Below, one piece after another: positions 37,277 to 47,203 of a stretch of 64,000 bases of DNA. The stretch comes from Flavisolibacter tropicus (GTDB lineage Bacteria; Bacteroidota; Bacteroidia; Chitinophagales; Chitinophagaceae), in assembly GCF_001644645.1 (NCBI RefSeq), contig NZ_CP011390.1, positions 2,290,001-2,354,000 of the forward strand. The letters run 5' to 3'. The notes beneath the pieces were generated by a model. It saw only the letters and a list, made by a program, of their open reading frames with translations. It was not told the DNA's origin and searched no databases. The translations under genes were made by a program, and so were the position numbers. Position 1 is the stretch's first letter, and every line of letters starts with the position of its first letter.

Positions 37277-39073
37277 TTATTTTTTATTCTTTGAAAGAAG
37301 TTGTATTTGAATACTACTAAAGCGGAAACCTCCATTTAGAATAGTTACGCGTAGCTTGTTCGTCCCTTTTATTAATGCCACTTTTCTAATAGTAGTGGTT
37401 GTCCAATATTGGTCATCTTTAGTAAGCGGAAGCTTTACATCGCCAATAATTTTATCACCAACTTGCAGTTGCAGTTTACCAGCGCTATCCTTTGCTGTAG
37501 TACGAAAGCTTATATCATACATGCCGGCTTCACTAACATTTATAGTGTACTGCAACCACTCACCTACTTCTGTATGGCTTACACAATAGCCATTACTAAA
37601 TGAATCATTACAAGTGTCTATATCGACACCATCATTTCGATACATTCTTCCTCTATTCCATGCTGTATTCTTACCCGTGGCAACACGATAATTAGCGGAA
37701 TCTGCATCGTGATAGGCATACCCACTTCTACCCAAATCATAATCTACTACGTTTAGTATGGCGGCCTTTGTTATACTATTGGGATGATAAGGTTTGGTCT
37801 CTGTAGAATTAACCTGCCGAAACATGGCATCAATCACGTCTTTGCGATAAATCGTATTTTCAACCTTTACATCTTCCGCTAGTTGCATTAGACCTTTAAA
37901 GGCTTCAGCAACTGTAGGCTTTGGTGCTTCGCCTTTCCAATAGTTGAGTAATTGCAAATAGCCAGGATTTAACTTTACTTGCAACGGATTATTTGAACCC
38001 AGCTTCTTTAGTGGCCACCAGGCCCAGCCAATCTTATTTTCTTCTAACAACTGAATAGCATTCGTAAACCAGGCATTGGAGTTCTCGCCTGACTCTCCTA
38101 ACCAAATAGGCGTATTGTATTGCTGTCGAATATTAATAAATCCCTGGATAGAAGAAAGATCATTGTAGTTCCAGTATTTATGAAAACTTACCACCGTATT
38201 ATTATCACTAAAAGGCAACAACCCTTTATAATTATTGGCCCAACAGTTCCCTTCCACAAAAATGATATGCCGTTGATCTATCTGACGGATAGCTACAGTT
38301 ATATCATTCAACAATTTTTTCAATGGTGCATTGAGTGAATCAGCACATCCGTTTTTATCGGCAGGGTTCGTAAACCCATAATTGGTTTCATTTAATAGAT
38401 CATAGCCACCGATCCACTCTTCGTTAACATAACGTTCGGCCAGCTTTCGCCACAATGCAATCGTTTTTTTCTGATTAGCGTCGCTTTGCCACAAAGAAGC
38501 TTTTGCTGTATCCCTATCAGCAATAGGAATATCATTTCCTTGTGCGCCTGGCGCTGCATGTAAGTCCAGAATCAGGTAAATTTTATTAGCCTTACACCAG
38601 CTTAGTAAACTATCTGTCAGATCAAAGCCTTTTTGCAGCCATGTGTTTTGCCCAGCAACCGGCTCGGCTTCAACAGGTAATGTAAATAGGTTATAATGCA
38701 TAGGCAGGCGTACAGAGTTAAATCCCCAGGCTGCTAATGAATCGATATCAGCCTTTCGACAATGGTTGGCCAACCAAGCATTATAAAACGTTGCTGTATT
38801 TGCTTCCCCAATCACATCTTTTATTTTTCGTTCAATGTCATATTGAGCAGCGGCAACACCGGCCAACTGCAACATATAGGGCTCTTGCAGCAGCCAGCCC
38901 CCCAGTCCAATACCCCGTAAAATAACCTCTTGGCCGCTAGCGTTTACGATCTGGCTACCCGCCACCTTTAGATAACTTTGGCTACTGGCAGGCTTTATCC
39001 CAAAAAGGAAAAGAAGGCCAGCTACAAAAGCAACACCACCCTTTAGCCGAATCGAAAAAAAGAAGTGATACAC
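37277..39073 (-). CDS. Glycoside hydrolase family 5 with C-terminal CBM6-like domain
   Basis: A 598-residue exported glucanase. A signal peptide ending ASSQS is followed by a GH5 barrel that opens with VILRGIGLGGWLLQEPYM, as in exo-beta-1,3-glucanase-like GH5 enzymes. The acid/base glutamate is in YDLLNETNYG (Glu229) and the nucleophile in IWLGESGEN (Glu327). The last about 150 residues resemble a family 6 carbohydrate-binding module (GVDIDTCNDSFSNGYCVSHT, GEWLQYTINVSEAGMYDISF). The start is GTG at 39073; no ATG precedes the signal peptide. It is the first enzyme after susD, separated from it by a 265-base hairpin-rich gap. The subfamily and exact linkage cut are inferred. Confidence 0.9.
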   Translation of the reverse strand: MYHFFFSIRLKGGVAFVAGLLFLFGIKPASSQSYLKVAGSQIVNASGQEVILRGIGLGGWLLQEPYMLQLAGVAAAQYDIERKIKDVIGEANTATFYNAWLANHCRKADIDSLAAWGFNSVRLPMHYNLFTLPVEAEPVAGQNTWLQKGFDLTDSLLSWCKANKIYLILDLHAAPGAQGNDIPIADRDTAKASLWQSDANQKKTIALWRKLAERYVNEEWIGGYDLLNETNYGFTNPADKNGCADSLNAPLKKLLNDITVAIRQIDQRHIIFVEGNCWANNYKGLLPFSDNNTVVSFHKYWNYNDLSSIQGFINIRQQYNTPIWLGESGENSNAWFTNAIQLLEENKIGWAWWPLKKLGSNNPLQVKLNPGYLQLLNYWKGEAPKPTVAEAFKGLMQLAEDVKVENTIYRKDVIDAMFRQVNSTETKPYHPNSITKAAILNVVDYDLGRSGYAYHDADSANYRVATGKNTAWNRGRMYRNDGVDIDTCNDSFSNGYCVSHTEVGEWLQYTINVSEAGMYDISFRTTAKDSAGKLQLQVGDKIIGDVKLPLTKDDQYWTTTTIRKVALIKGTNKLRVTILNGGFRFSSIQIQLLSKNKK

Positions 39074-39106
39074 AACAATTGTTTTTATAATAGGGTATTA
39101 AAAACT

Positions 39107-39291
39107 AAGGGTGGCAGATGTCCAACCCATATAAGTAAACATGAACCACCCTTTAAGATTGCTTATGAATGAGAATTAAACTCCCTACTTATGTCAGCAC
39201 ATAAGTCTTCTTTTGCCATGCTTTTATAGCTGGCAAATAAGTTTCAATCAGCTAAGGCAACAGGAGTTTACTAATCAATTCAGTAAACTCC
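39107..39291 (-). other. Three hairpins in the susD-GH5 gap
   Basis: Within the 265-base gap there are three inverted repeats. They are AAGGGTGG/CCACCCTT (39107-39114 with 39146-39153), ACTTATGT/ACATAAGT with a four-base loop (39187-39206), and GGAGTTTACT/AGTAAACTCC with a nine-base loop (39263-39291). None has a clear T-tract on the minus strand, so they look like RNA processing, stabilising or attenuation structures rather than ordinary terminators. Confidence 0.7.
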
Positions 39292-39338
39292 ATGTTGTTT
39301 AATCCCTAGCGATTTTTCATCATTACGTTTAGACGTTT

Positions 39339-40862
39339 TTAATAATTATTATTTTGAGAAAGACCTCCTGATTTTACATCGTAATCAGGTATAGGCAACA
39401 ATTCATGCTTACCGGTTTTAAATCCTAATGGTCCTAACTCTTGAGCGGCTTTACCCCAACGTACCAAGTCTTGGAAACGAACACCTTCAAAGGCTAGTTC
39501 TAATTGACGTTCTTTTACAATAGCATCGAATAAAGCCGTGCCTGCTACACCGGTTAATGCCGGCAAAGCTGTACCTGGACGCTGACGTACCATATTTATG
39601 TATGGTAATGCCTTCCCATCGTTACCAGCTTTATTATAGGCTTCAGCAGCCATCAACAGTACATCGGCGTAGCGAATGAGGCGCCAGTTGGTGCCATAGT
39701 TCAACTCATTGATAGGACCACCGGTTTGCGTTTCGAAAGAACCATATTTACGTTGGAAGTAGCCTTCATAATCCCAGATACCGGCACCAGTCCATTTGCC
39801 TCCTGCTGCCTTTAATTCATCTTCAGACATTACTGTTGCCTTCCTTCTATTAGCATCTCCGGCAGCTGTAAAGGCATCATACATTTTTTTCTTTGGAAGG
39901 ATAAAACCCCATCCGGCTATTAATGAATCGGCAGGAGCCTTTGTATAAAAGTCACCTCTGGGCCCCATTAGCTGGACGTGAATATTACTTTCCGGTTGAG
40001 CACCCCAAGGGAAATTACCCCAGTCATAATTACGGCCAGATGTATAGGAAACTTCCATTAATGATTCAATTCCAAACTCACCAGCTTTAGAGAAAACAGA
40101 ACCTATTGTTGGTGCCAAACCATATTGAGCTGAAGTAATAACAGCTTCAAACTGTGTTGCAGCATCACTCCACTTGCCTTCATACAATAATGCTTTACCA
40201 AGAATGGCCTGGGCTGTGCCTTTTGAAACCCGGAATTTATCAGCAGCACTGTATTGGCTTTTTAAGGGCAATACAGCAATTGCTTCGTTCAGGTCCTTCT
40301 CAATTTGCGCATATATTTCAGCCTTAGGCGCGCGTTTGGTAGTTGTGAATCCTCCTTTTGGTATATCAGCCAACACTAAAGGAACATCTCCCCACAGTGA
40401 AACCAATTCCAGATAATTGTACGCACGCAACGCTTTTGATTCAGCAATCAAGCGCTTACGCAAGTCTGTTTCTGGCTTCACAGAGTTAATGACCTTGTTA
40501 GCGCGGTAAATTGTAAAATAAAGAATACGCCATACATCTCTTACACCTGCATTGGTAGCATCAAAATTATAATCATCTAACGCCTGATATTGCGGTTGGT
40601 CGCCCGAGTTATTACCACCAGCATTACTTTCATCCGTTAGCAGTGTTTTTACCATATACAAGCTGGTCCAAGCCGTATTATAATGCGCCTGCATCATATC
40701 ATATACAGCCGTTGTAGCTTGTGTAGCATCCTCATCCGTTTTATAAAAATCCTGTTCTGGATAAGCGCCTACCACTTCCTGATCTAAAAACTTCTTACAT
40801 CCACTGGTTAAAGCCAGTGCTGTTAAACAAACAAATGATGTCTTTATTATTAATGTTTTCAT
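39339..40862 (-). CDS. SusD/RagB-family nutrient-binding lipoprotein
   Basis: A 507-residue outer-membrane lipoprotein (lipobox LTSGC, then KKFLDQEVVG) that forms the lid over its SusC partner and binds oligosaccharides at the cell surface. The N-terminal FLDQ-x-V-x-AYPEQDFYKTDEDA, the TPR-like helical body (RALRAYNYLELVSLWGDVPLV type block) and the C-terminal RPGTALPAL ... ERQLELAFEGVRFQDLVRWGKA ... LLPIP are diagnostic of the family. It lies 18 bases downstream of susC. The sugar bound is inferred from the neighbouring beta-glucanases. Confidence 0.96.
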   Translation of the reverse strand: MKTLIIKTSFVCLTALALTSGCKKFLDQEVVGAYPEQDFYKTDEDATQATTAVYDMMQAHYNTAWTSLYMVKTLLTDESNAGGNNSGDQPQYQALDDYNFDATNAGVRDVWRILYFTIYRANKVINSVKPETDLRKRLIAESKALRAYNYLELVSLWGDVPLVLADIPKGGFTTTKRAPKAEIYAQIEKDLNEAIAVLPLKSQYSAADKFRVSKGTAQAILGKALLYEGKWSDAATQFEAVITSAQYGLAPTIGSVFSKAGEFGIESLMEVSYTSGRNYDWGNFPWGAQPESNIHVQLMGPRGDFYTKAPADSLIAGWGFILPKKKMYDAFTAAGDANRRKATVMSEDELKAAGGKWTGAGIWDYEGYFQRKYGSFETQTGGPINELNYGTNWRLIRYADVLLMAAEAYNKAGNDGKALPYINMVRQRPGTALPALTGVAGTALFDAIVKERQLELAFEGVRFQDLVRWGKAAQELGPLGFKTGKHELLPIPDYDVKSGGLSQNNNY

Positions 40863-40880
40863 TGTAATCTCTTTATTGAA

Positions 40881-43800
40881 TTAGAAACTAAAGGTTAGGC
40901 CAAACATGAGCTTTCTTGGCACTGGGTAACCACCACGATCAATACCAATGCTGTTACCATCATTGCTACCACCTTCAGGGTCTACACCAGGATATTTTGT
41001 GAACGTGAAGTAGTCATCCAATGAAACGTACACACGGGCATTATTGATTTTAGCTCTGTTCAATAAACTGCCTGGCAGTGTATAACCTAATTGCAATTGG
41101 CGGATCCGCGTATAGGCACCATTGAATATCATCAAATCACCATTATAGATATATGGGTTTGATGCGTTAGGGGCAAACCAGGAATTGGTGCTATTAGGGC
41201 CTGTCCAACGATCGTTATAGAAGAACAGTGGTTTGTTGGCTGTAGCACGGTCCGTACGATTGAAGCCCATAAGGATATCATTACCTGACTGCCCCTGAAC
41301 AAACATCAAGAAATCGAATCCTTTAAAGCCAAGATTTATTCGACCACCATAGGACAATGTTGGGTGAGGGCTACCAATCATAGTTTGGTCAGCACCAGAT
41401 ATCTGCTTGTCGCCATTTACGTCCACAACAATTGGCTCACCTGGTTTTGGAGTATAACCGGTAATACCTGTTTTAGCTAAGTAAGCATTGATCTCGTCCT
41501 GTGTTTGGAAAATGCCAGAAGTCTTATAGCCATTGAAATACCAGATAGGATATCCTACCTGCATAGCAGTGGCTGACCATCCTGTACCAACGCCGGCACC
41601 AAAGATGATGGGCGAATTGGGATCCAGATAGGTTACTTCATTATGTAGCGTACTTAGGTTACCACCAATCTCGTAAGAGAAATCGCCTTTTCTAAGAGGC
41701 ATATTTGCATAAGACAGTTCAAACTCCCAGCCTTTGTTGACTACATCACCTGCATTGACAGTAGTAATATTAGCACCTACAAATGAGGGTGCGGTACCTG
41801 TGGTAAGAAGATCTTTTGTAGTTCTTTTATAATAATCTACAGTAAAGTTCAATCGATTGCTGAAGAAACTAAGATCTGCACCAATGTCAACCTGTTCGCC
41901 TGTTTCCCATGTCAACTCTGGATTTGGTAAGCTAGTTGGTGCAGCGCCCACAATCAGGTTTCCACTTGCGTCAGGATATTGTAATCCACCACCGATCCGG
42001 TTCATCCATTCGCCGATACCTACAGAGGAGATACTACCATTTTGCCCCCAGCTAGCTCGCAGTTTAGCATTGCTCACCACACGGCTGATAGAAGTCGGGA
42101 AGAAACTTTCGTTGCTCAATACCCAGCCTGCAGAAAAGGCTGGAAAGGTTTTCCACTGATAACCAGGAGCTACTTTTGATGAACCATCACTTCTTACAGA
42201 AGCATTGAATAAGTACCGTCCTTTATAATCATAGGTCAATCGACCAAAGAAAGACGCCAACGTAACATCAAAAGCAGTGCTACCAATTCGATCGTTAGCA
42301 TCAGGCACATAATCAGCGTAGGAGAAGCGATCTTCTTCTTTAAATAGACCAGAATAGCTACCGCCCATATGCTGCTCATGCGTTTTTTGAGCTGAGGTAC
42401 CTCCTAGTATGGTGAAATTATGATCACCAACCTTTCTTTGATAGGTGGCAAAGTTTTCCCACAACCAGGTATACCAGTTGTCGCTTACATCATAACCGCT
42501 AGCTACCGTGTTCTGGCTTTCATCAGAGAACCAGTAAGTTGGTGTCCAACCATGCTGTAATTGGAAAGCCGCATCAATACCAATGCGAGATGTAAACTTG
42601 AATCCGCGGAAAGGCTCAATATCGGCAAATACGTTTCCGATCAATTTATTCTGTACGTTTTCACCGTTAGTTTCCTGTATCCGTGCTACAGGGTTTACAT
42701 ATTCACCCTTCAGGAAGTTGGAAACACCATACAGGTTTCCATTTTCATCGCGAAGCAGTGGTTTATTAGCCGCCAATGCATTTTGTACGTGGGTTGGCAA
42801 TGTTGTTCCGGGCAGGTAACGCACAGGCGTAGTTGGATCCATAACTACGGCGCTACTAATGATTGATCCGAACTCGTTGTTATCGGAAATTGCTCTTCTG
42901 CGGTGATTGCTATAGGCTAAACGATTACCAATGTTCAACCATGATTTCACCTTGTAATCGCCATTGAAACGTACTGAATAACGGTTGAAGCGAGATTTAT
43001 CGCCACCAATTACGCCATCCTGCGTAAAGACGTTACCGGTAACCAGGTAGGTGGTGCGATCAGTACCGCCACTAAAAGTTAAGGAGTGGTGTTGTTGTGG
43101 GGCGGTTTGCAGCGATTCATCCAACCAGTTGGTACCGGCGCCAATACCCGCAACATCGGCCGCTGTTGGCCGTCCAGCCACTTTGGCTTCTTCCAGGTAT
43201 TGCTGGTATTGTTGGGCATTCATCATGTCAATAAATCCATCCTTTACCGACTGAACACCATACTGTCCACTATAAGATATAGAGGAAGAATTTCTGCGGC
43301 CGGTTTTAGTAGTAATAATGATAACCCCATTAGCGCCTTCAGAACCATAGATGGCGGCAGAGGCAGCATCTTTCAAAATGTCCATAGAGGCAATATCTGC
43401 CGGGTCGATAGATTCCATACCGCCTGTTTTGATACCATCCACAATAAATAAGGGGTTGGAGTTTCTGTTAGAGCTTGTACCCCGGATCCGAATATTAACA
43501 GGAGCACCTGGCTGTCCGGAAGTAGGACGAACCACCACACCGGCGGTTCTACCTTGCAGGGCCTGGTCCAAACGGGTATTGGATACCGTTTGTAACTGGT
43601 CTGCCTTTATAGAAGAAATAGAACCCGTTACGTTTGCTTTCCGCTGCTGGCCATAACCAACTACTACAACTTCGTTTAAAGAACCCGTAATACCGGCAAG
43701 GCTAACGGCAACGGCTCCGTCCCCCGCACTTACCTCCTGGCTTTCCATGCCCGCATAGCTAATAACAAGCATTGAGCCTCGTTGTGGTATATTAATGGTA

Positions 43801-43991
43801 AAGTCTCCATTTTCATCAGTGATCGTAGCTGTGTTGCTACCTTTAATTGTAACCGTAGCACCAGGCAGGGGTTCATTGTTGTTTTTAGAAATAACCTTCC
43901 CCTTAACGGTGAGCGATTGTGCCCAAACGGGGATGAGGGCACCCTGTAGCAAAAGAATAGTACAGAGCAAGAGTGCAATTTTCAGTTTCAT
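40881..43991 (-). CDS. SusC/RagA-family TonB-dependent oligosaccharide transporter
   Basis: A 1036-residue outer-membrane transporter. A signal peptide is followed by a CarboxypepD-regulatory-like domain (about 27-100; VKGKVISKNNNEPLPGATVTIKG), then the TonB box region and plug. The SusC signature in the plug is GSEGANGVIIITTKTGR. A 22-strand barrel ends in KLMFGLTFSF. It imports oligosaccharides with SusD, powered by TonB-ExbBD. The ATG at 43991 is used; the TTG two codons upstream is unlikely. A hairpin (CCGCTG 44020-44025 with CAGCGG 44041-44046) lies in the leader. The regulator gene is divergent, 212 bases away. Confidence 0.96.
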   Translation of the reverse strand: MKLKIALLLCTILLLQGALIPVWAQSLTVKGKVISKNNNEPLPGATVTIKGSNTATITDENGDFTINIPQRGSMLVISYAGMESQEVSAGDGAVAVSLAGITGSLNEVVVVGYGQQRKANVTGSISSIKADQLQTVSNTRLDQALQGRTAGVVVRPTSGQPGAPVNIRIRGTSSNRNSNPLFIVDGIKTGGMESIDPADIASMDILKDAASAAIYGSEGANGVIIITTKTGRRNSSSISYSGQYGVQSVKDGFIDMMNAQQYQQYLEEAKVAGRPTAADVAGIGAGTNWLDESLQTAPQQHHSLTFSGGTDRTTYLVTGNVFTQDGVIGGDKSRFNRYSVRFNGDYKVKSWLNIGNRLAYSNHRRRAISDNNEFGSIISSAVVMDPTTPVRYLPGTTLPTHVQNALAANKPLLRDENGNLYGVSNFLKGEYVNPVARIQETNGENVQNKLIGNVFADIEPFRGFKFTSRIGIDAAFQLQHGWTPTYWFSDESQNTVASGYDVSDNWYTWLWENFATYQRKVGDHNFTILGGTSAQKTHEQHMGGSYSGLFKEEDRFSYADYVPDANDRIGSTAFDVTLASFFGRLTYDYKGRYLFNASVRSDGSSKVAPGYQWKTFPAFSAGWVLSNESFFPTSISRVVSNAKLRASWGQNGSISSVGIGEWMNRIGGGLQYPDASGNLIVGAAPTSLPNPELTWETGEQVDIGADLSFFSNRLNFTVDYYKRTTKDLLTTGTAPSFVGANITTVNAGDVVNKGWEFELSYANMPLRKGDFSYEIGGNLSTLHNEVTYLDPNSPIIFGAGVGTGWSATAMQVGYPIWYFNGYKTSGIFQTQDEINAYLAKTGITGYTPKPGEPIVVDVNGDKQISGADQTMIGSPHPTLSYGGRINLGFKGFDFLMFVQGQSGNDILMGFNRTDRATANKPLFFYNDRWTGPNSTNSWFAPNASNPYIYNGDLMIFNGAYTRIRQLQLGYTLPGSLLNRAKINNARVYVSLDDYFTFTKYPGVDPEGGSNDGNSIGIDRGGYPVPRKLMFGLTFSF

Positions 43992-44092
43992 ACGCAAGCT
44001 TTTATGTTTTAGAGTGGCTCCGCTGACGGCAAAACGCTGCCAGCGGATTAGAACATAAAAGTAGCCGCCAACTGCACTACTAGAGCTTTCTG

Positions 44093-44114
44093 TACTACAT
44101 CATTACTACATCAT
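44093..44114. promoter_or_regulatory. 11-bp direct repeat, candidate operator of the glucan locus
   Basis: TACTACATCAT occurs twice in tandem (44093-44103 and 44104-44114), so both copies face the same side of the helix. Looser ACTAC copies lie at 44076 and 44156, the last followed by TACTTCAT. The repeat sits between the divergent susC and regulator genes, a suitable place for binding by the LuxR-type HTH protein encoded at 44204. The role is inferred. Confidence 0.5.
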
Positions 44115-44203
44115 CCCTGTTTAAAATCGTAGTTTTTCTACATTTCCACCCCTTCACTACTACTTCATGTAATTTTTTTATTTTCACTTACGCTTGCTTA
44201 ACG

Positions 44204-47116
44204 ATGAAACTTATTCTTCTAACCCTGACCCTTTTCATTGCGCATGCCCTGTATAGCCAAAATACCATTGGTCTACCCGCTATTGTTAATTATACCAAAC
44301 AATCTTATACGGCGGGTGCCCAGAACCGACAGATAAAACAGGACAAGAATGGCATTCTTTATTTTGCTAATAATGATGGGGTTTTAAGTTTTGATGGTAA
44401 AAACTGGAAAACCTACCCCCTCCCTAATAAAAGTATTGTCAGAGCCATTGAGTTTGGTCCAGATAATAAATTATATGTTGGCGGACAAGACGAATTCGGC
44501 TATTTCTCACCGGATGAACAAGGACAACTGATATTTCACTCCCTGAAACCGTTAATTCCTAAAGATGAAGCATCCCTAACCGATGTATGGGAAATTGAGT
44601 TTTACCAGGGCCGGGCGTTTTTCCAAACCAGCAACAAGATCTTCCAGTTCAGTGGTAAAAATTGTACAGTATATAAAAGTACGCACTGGCGATACTTTGG
44701 CACCTGCAACAACCGGCTGATAGCCCAGGACTATACTAAAGGCTTACTTACCTACCAGGATGGCGTGTGGGTACCTTTTATTCAACCGTCAGGTTTACCA
44801 GACGACTTTTTTATTACTGGCGCCACCCCTATCGGACATGATTCAACCTTGCTGGCCACACGTAAAAACGGCCTGTATATTTTATCAGGCCAAAATCTTA
44901 CGCCTTTAAAATCGCCCTTCCTCAACCAAATTGCCGACAAATACATTTCAGGAGTAACCTTGGTCAACAATGACCACATTGCCGTTATTACCAACTTGGA
45001 TGGATGCTATATTATTGACAGAGCTGGCAACCTGATACAAAACTTTTCCACCAAGGAAGGCTTACAGGATAACAATATTCTGGGTGTATTTATGGATCGA
45101 GAGCGCAACATCTGGCTGGGACTGGATAACGGTATCGATTTTATTGCTTATAACAATGCCATTAAATTGATCTTACCAGACTATCAAAACAATGGGTCTG
45201 GCTATGCTTCCATCATACACAACAATCAATTATATATAGGTACATCCACCGGACTGTTTAGTGTGCCCTTATATAGTCATCCCGACCTAAGTTTTGTAAA
45301 GGGGGCTTTTAAGCATGTTGCTAACTCCAATGGTCAGGTCTGGAACCTGTCTGAAGTAAACGGAGAACTGTTGCTTGGTCACCATGATGGTAGTTTTCTC
45401 ATTCGCGACAATAACGCACTACCTATTGACAATACTACCGGCTTTTGGAACTTCTTTCCCTTATCTAACGTACTGCCTTCTTCCATAATTATAACCGGCA
45501 CTTACCAAGGCATTAACTTTTATAATTATAAGACCCATCAGCTAACAAATAAAAATATACATGCCCATTTTGAATCTGCCCGCTTCATCGTAGTAGACAA
45601 CAATACTATATGGGCTTCACATCCTTATAAAGGCGTCTACAAAATCACCTATACAGAAGGCCAGCTTCCTAAAGTAAAGCAGTATACAGCCAAGGAAAAT
45701 GTTTTATCGTCCAATGGCAATTATATATTCAAGATCAAAAACCGGATCTTACTTACCACCTCGAAGGGTATCTATGAGTATAATGCCGCAAGCGATCAGT
45801 TTGAACCTTCCGCTTTCTATAACGCCATATTCAAAAACTTAGAAGTACGCTATCTGAAAGAAGACAAAGATGGCAACATCTGGTTTGTGTTCAATAAATC
45901 ATTAGGTGTTGTGGACTTTTCTCAATCCAAGCCACAAATCATTTACCTGCCGGAATTGACAAACAAACTGGTTGATGGCTTTGAGTTTATCTATCCGGTT
46001 AATAATAACAATGTATTTATAGGTCGGGAAAAAGGCTTTTATCATATCAACTTCGACCAATACAAAAAAAACAAATACCCACTACAGATACAGGTTAGAA
46101 CTGTTCGCGTGCTAGGACCTTCAGACAGCCTGCTATATGGAGGATACTTTAAAGAGGTAAACGAGTCAAATACAACTGCACAAGCAAGGAATATTAAGAT
46201 AGATAACGCCTGGAATTCCATTCATATTGAATTCGCCTCAGCTGCCTATGCCCAACGATCTACCATTGAATATAGTTATTACCTGGAAGGCTTTGAAGAT
46301 AAATGGTCTGACTTTGCTAAGAAAACAGAAAAAGAATACACCAACCTTTCTGCCGGCAAGTACACGTTTCATGTAAAGGCCCGCAATAACCTGGGTAACG
46401 AGTCGAAAGTAGCCAGCTTTACATTTACCATTCTTCCACCCTGGTATCAAACCTTGTGGGCCTATTTAATATATGCGCTCATTTTATTTACGGCTGTATA
46501 TCTGATATACCTACGGCAGAAAAAGAAGTTTCAGCTACAAAAAGAGAAATACGAAGAAGAGCAAAAAAGAGTAGAATACCTCTACCAACTGGAGTTGGAA
46601 AAGAATGAAAAAGAAATCATTAAACTACGTAACGAAAAACTGGAAATAGAACTGGCGGATAAGGATACGGAGCTAGCCTCTTCTGCTATGCATTTATTAC
46701 AAAAAGGAGAGTTACTCACCAATCTCAAGGAAGAACTCAAACGTCTATCCAAAACCAGCACGGACGAAAAAACAATTGATCAATACAAGAAGATCATTAA
46801 GATATTAGGGGAAGACGAGCGGGTAGAAAAAGACTGGGATCATTTTGCCCAGCACTTTGACAAAGTACATAGCGACTTCACTATATCACTAAAAGCCAAA
46901 CATCCCAGCTTAACCCCTAATGATGTAAAGCTTTGTGCCCACCTACGTATGAATTTAACGACGAAAGAGATTGCGCAGCTAATGAACATCTCCGTTCGCG
47001 GCGTTGAAATCAGTCGCTATCGCCTGCGTAAGAAACTTCAGTTACCAACAGAAGTGAACTTATTTGATTATTTATTGGGTATCAATGGAGAAATACCTAG
47101 CCCGGTGAGTGAATAA
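44204..47116 (+). CDS. Membrane-spanning glucan-locus regulator: propeller sensor, Y_Y_Y, LuxR-type HTH
   Basis: A 970-residue one-piece sensor and transcription factor. After a signal peptide come propeller repeats of the two-component-regulator (Reg_prop) type (about 25-640; GILYFANNDGVLSFDGKNW, NNILGVFMDRERNIWLGLDNGI). A Y_Y_Y domain (about 680-740; EYSYYLEGFEDKWSDF) and one transmembrane helix (about 749-771) come next, then a long coiled coil. The C-terminal LuxR-like HTH (about 901-947) contains LTPNDVKLCAHLRMNLTTKEIAQLMNIS-like helices. It lacks kinase and receiver domains, so periplasmic ligand binding would be passed straight to DNA, as in SusR-like control. It is divergent from susC and probably activates the locus on sensing a glucan oligomer. 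Confidence 0.9.
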   Translation: MKLILLTLTLFIAHALYSQNTIGLPAIVNYTKQSYTAGAQNRQIKQDKNGILYFANNDGVLSFDGKNWKTYPLPNKSIVRAIEFGPDNKLYVGGQDEFGYFSPDEQGQLIFHSLKPLIPKDEASLTDVWEIEFYQGRAFFQTSNKIFQFSGKNCTVYKSTHWRYFGTCNNRLIAQDYTKGLLTYQDGVWVPFIQPSGLPDDFFITGATPIGHDSTLLATRKNGLYILSGQNLTPLKSPFLNQIADKYISGVTLVNNDHIAVITNLDGCYIIDRAGNLIQNFSTKEGLQDNNILGVFMDRERNIWLGLDNGIDFIAYNNAIKLILPDYQNNGSGYASIIHNNQLYIGTSTGLFSVPLYSHPDLSFVKGAFKHVANSNGQVWNLSEVNGELLLGHHDGSFLIRDNNALPIDNTTGFWNFFPLSNVLPSSIIITGTYQGINFYNYKTHQLTNKNIHAHFESARFIVVDNNTIWASHPYKGVYKITYTEGQLPKVKQYTAKENVLSSNGNYIFKIKNRILLTTSKGIYEYNAASDQFEPSAFYNAIFKNLEVRYLKEDKDGNIWFVFNKSLGVVDFSQSKPQIIYLPELTNKLVDGFEFIYPVNNNNVFIGREKGFYHINFDQYKKNKYPLQIQVRTVRVLGPSDSLLYGGYFKEVNESNTTAQARNIKIDNAWNSIHIEFASAAYAQRSTIEYSYYLEGFEDKWSDFAKKTEKEYTNLSAGKYTFHVKARNNLGNESKVASFTFTILPPWYQTLWAYLIYALILFTAVYLIYLRQKKKFQLQKEKYEEEQKRVEYLYQLELEKNEKEIIKLRNEKLEIELADKDTELASSAMHLLQKGELLTNLKEELKRLSKTSTDEKTIDQYKKIIKILGEDERVEKDWDHFAQHFDKVHSDFTISLKAKHPSLTPNDVKLCAHLRMNLTTKEIAQLMNISVRGVEISRYRLRKKLQLPTEVNLFDYLLGINGEIPSPVSE

Positions 47117-47130
47117 GAAGCGATGAGAAA

Positions 47131-47203
47131 ATTAGCTGATTAGCTGATGTGAAGATTAGCTAATGAAAGCTGCGAGCAATGAGAAATGAGTGATGAATAA
47201 TGA
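47131..47203. repeat. Octad then heptad array
   Basis: ATTAGCTG-type units with an 8-base period (47131-47162, one unit diverged) are followed by four NNNATGA heptads (47176-47203). It lies just after the regulator stop codon. Confidence 0.75.
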
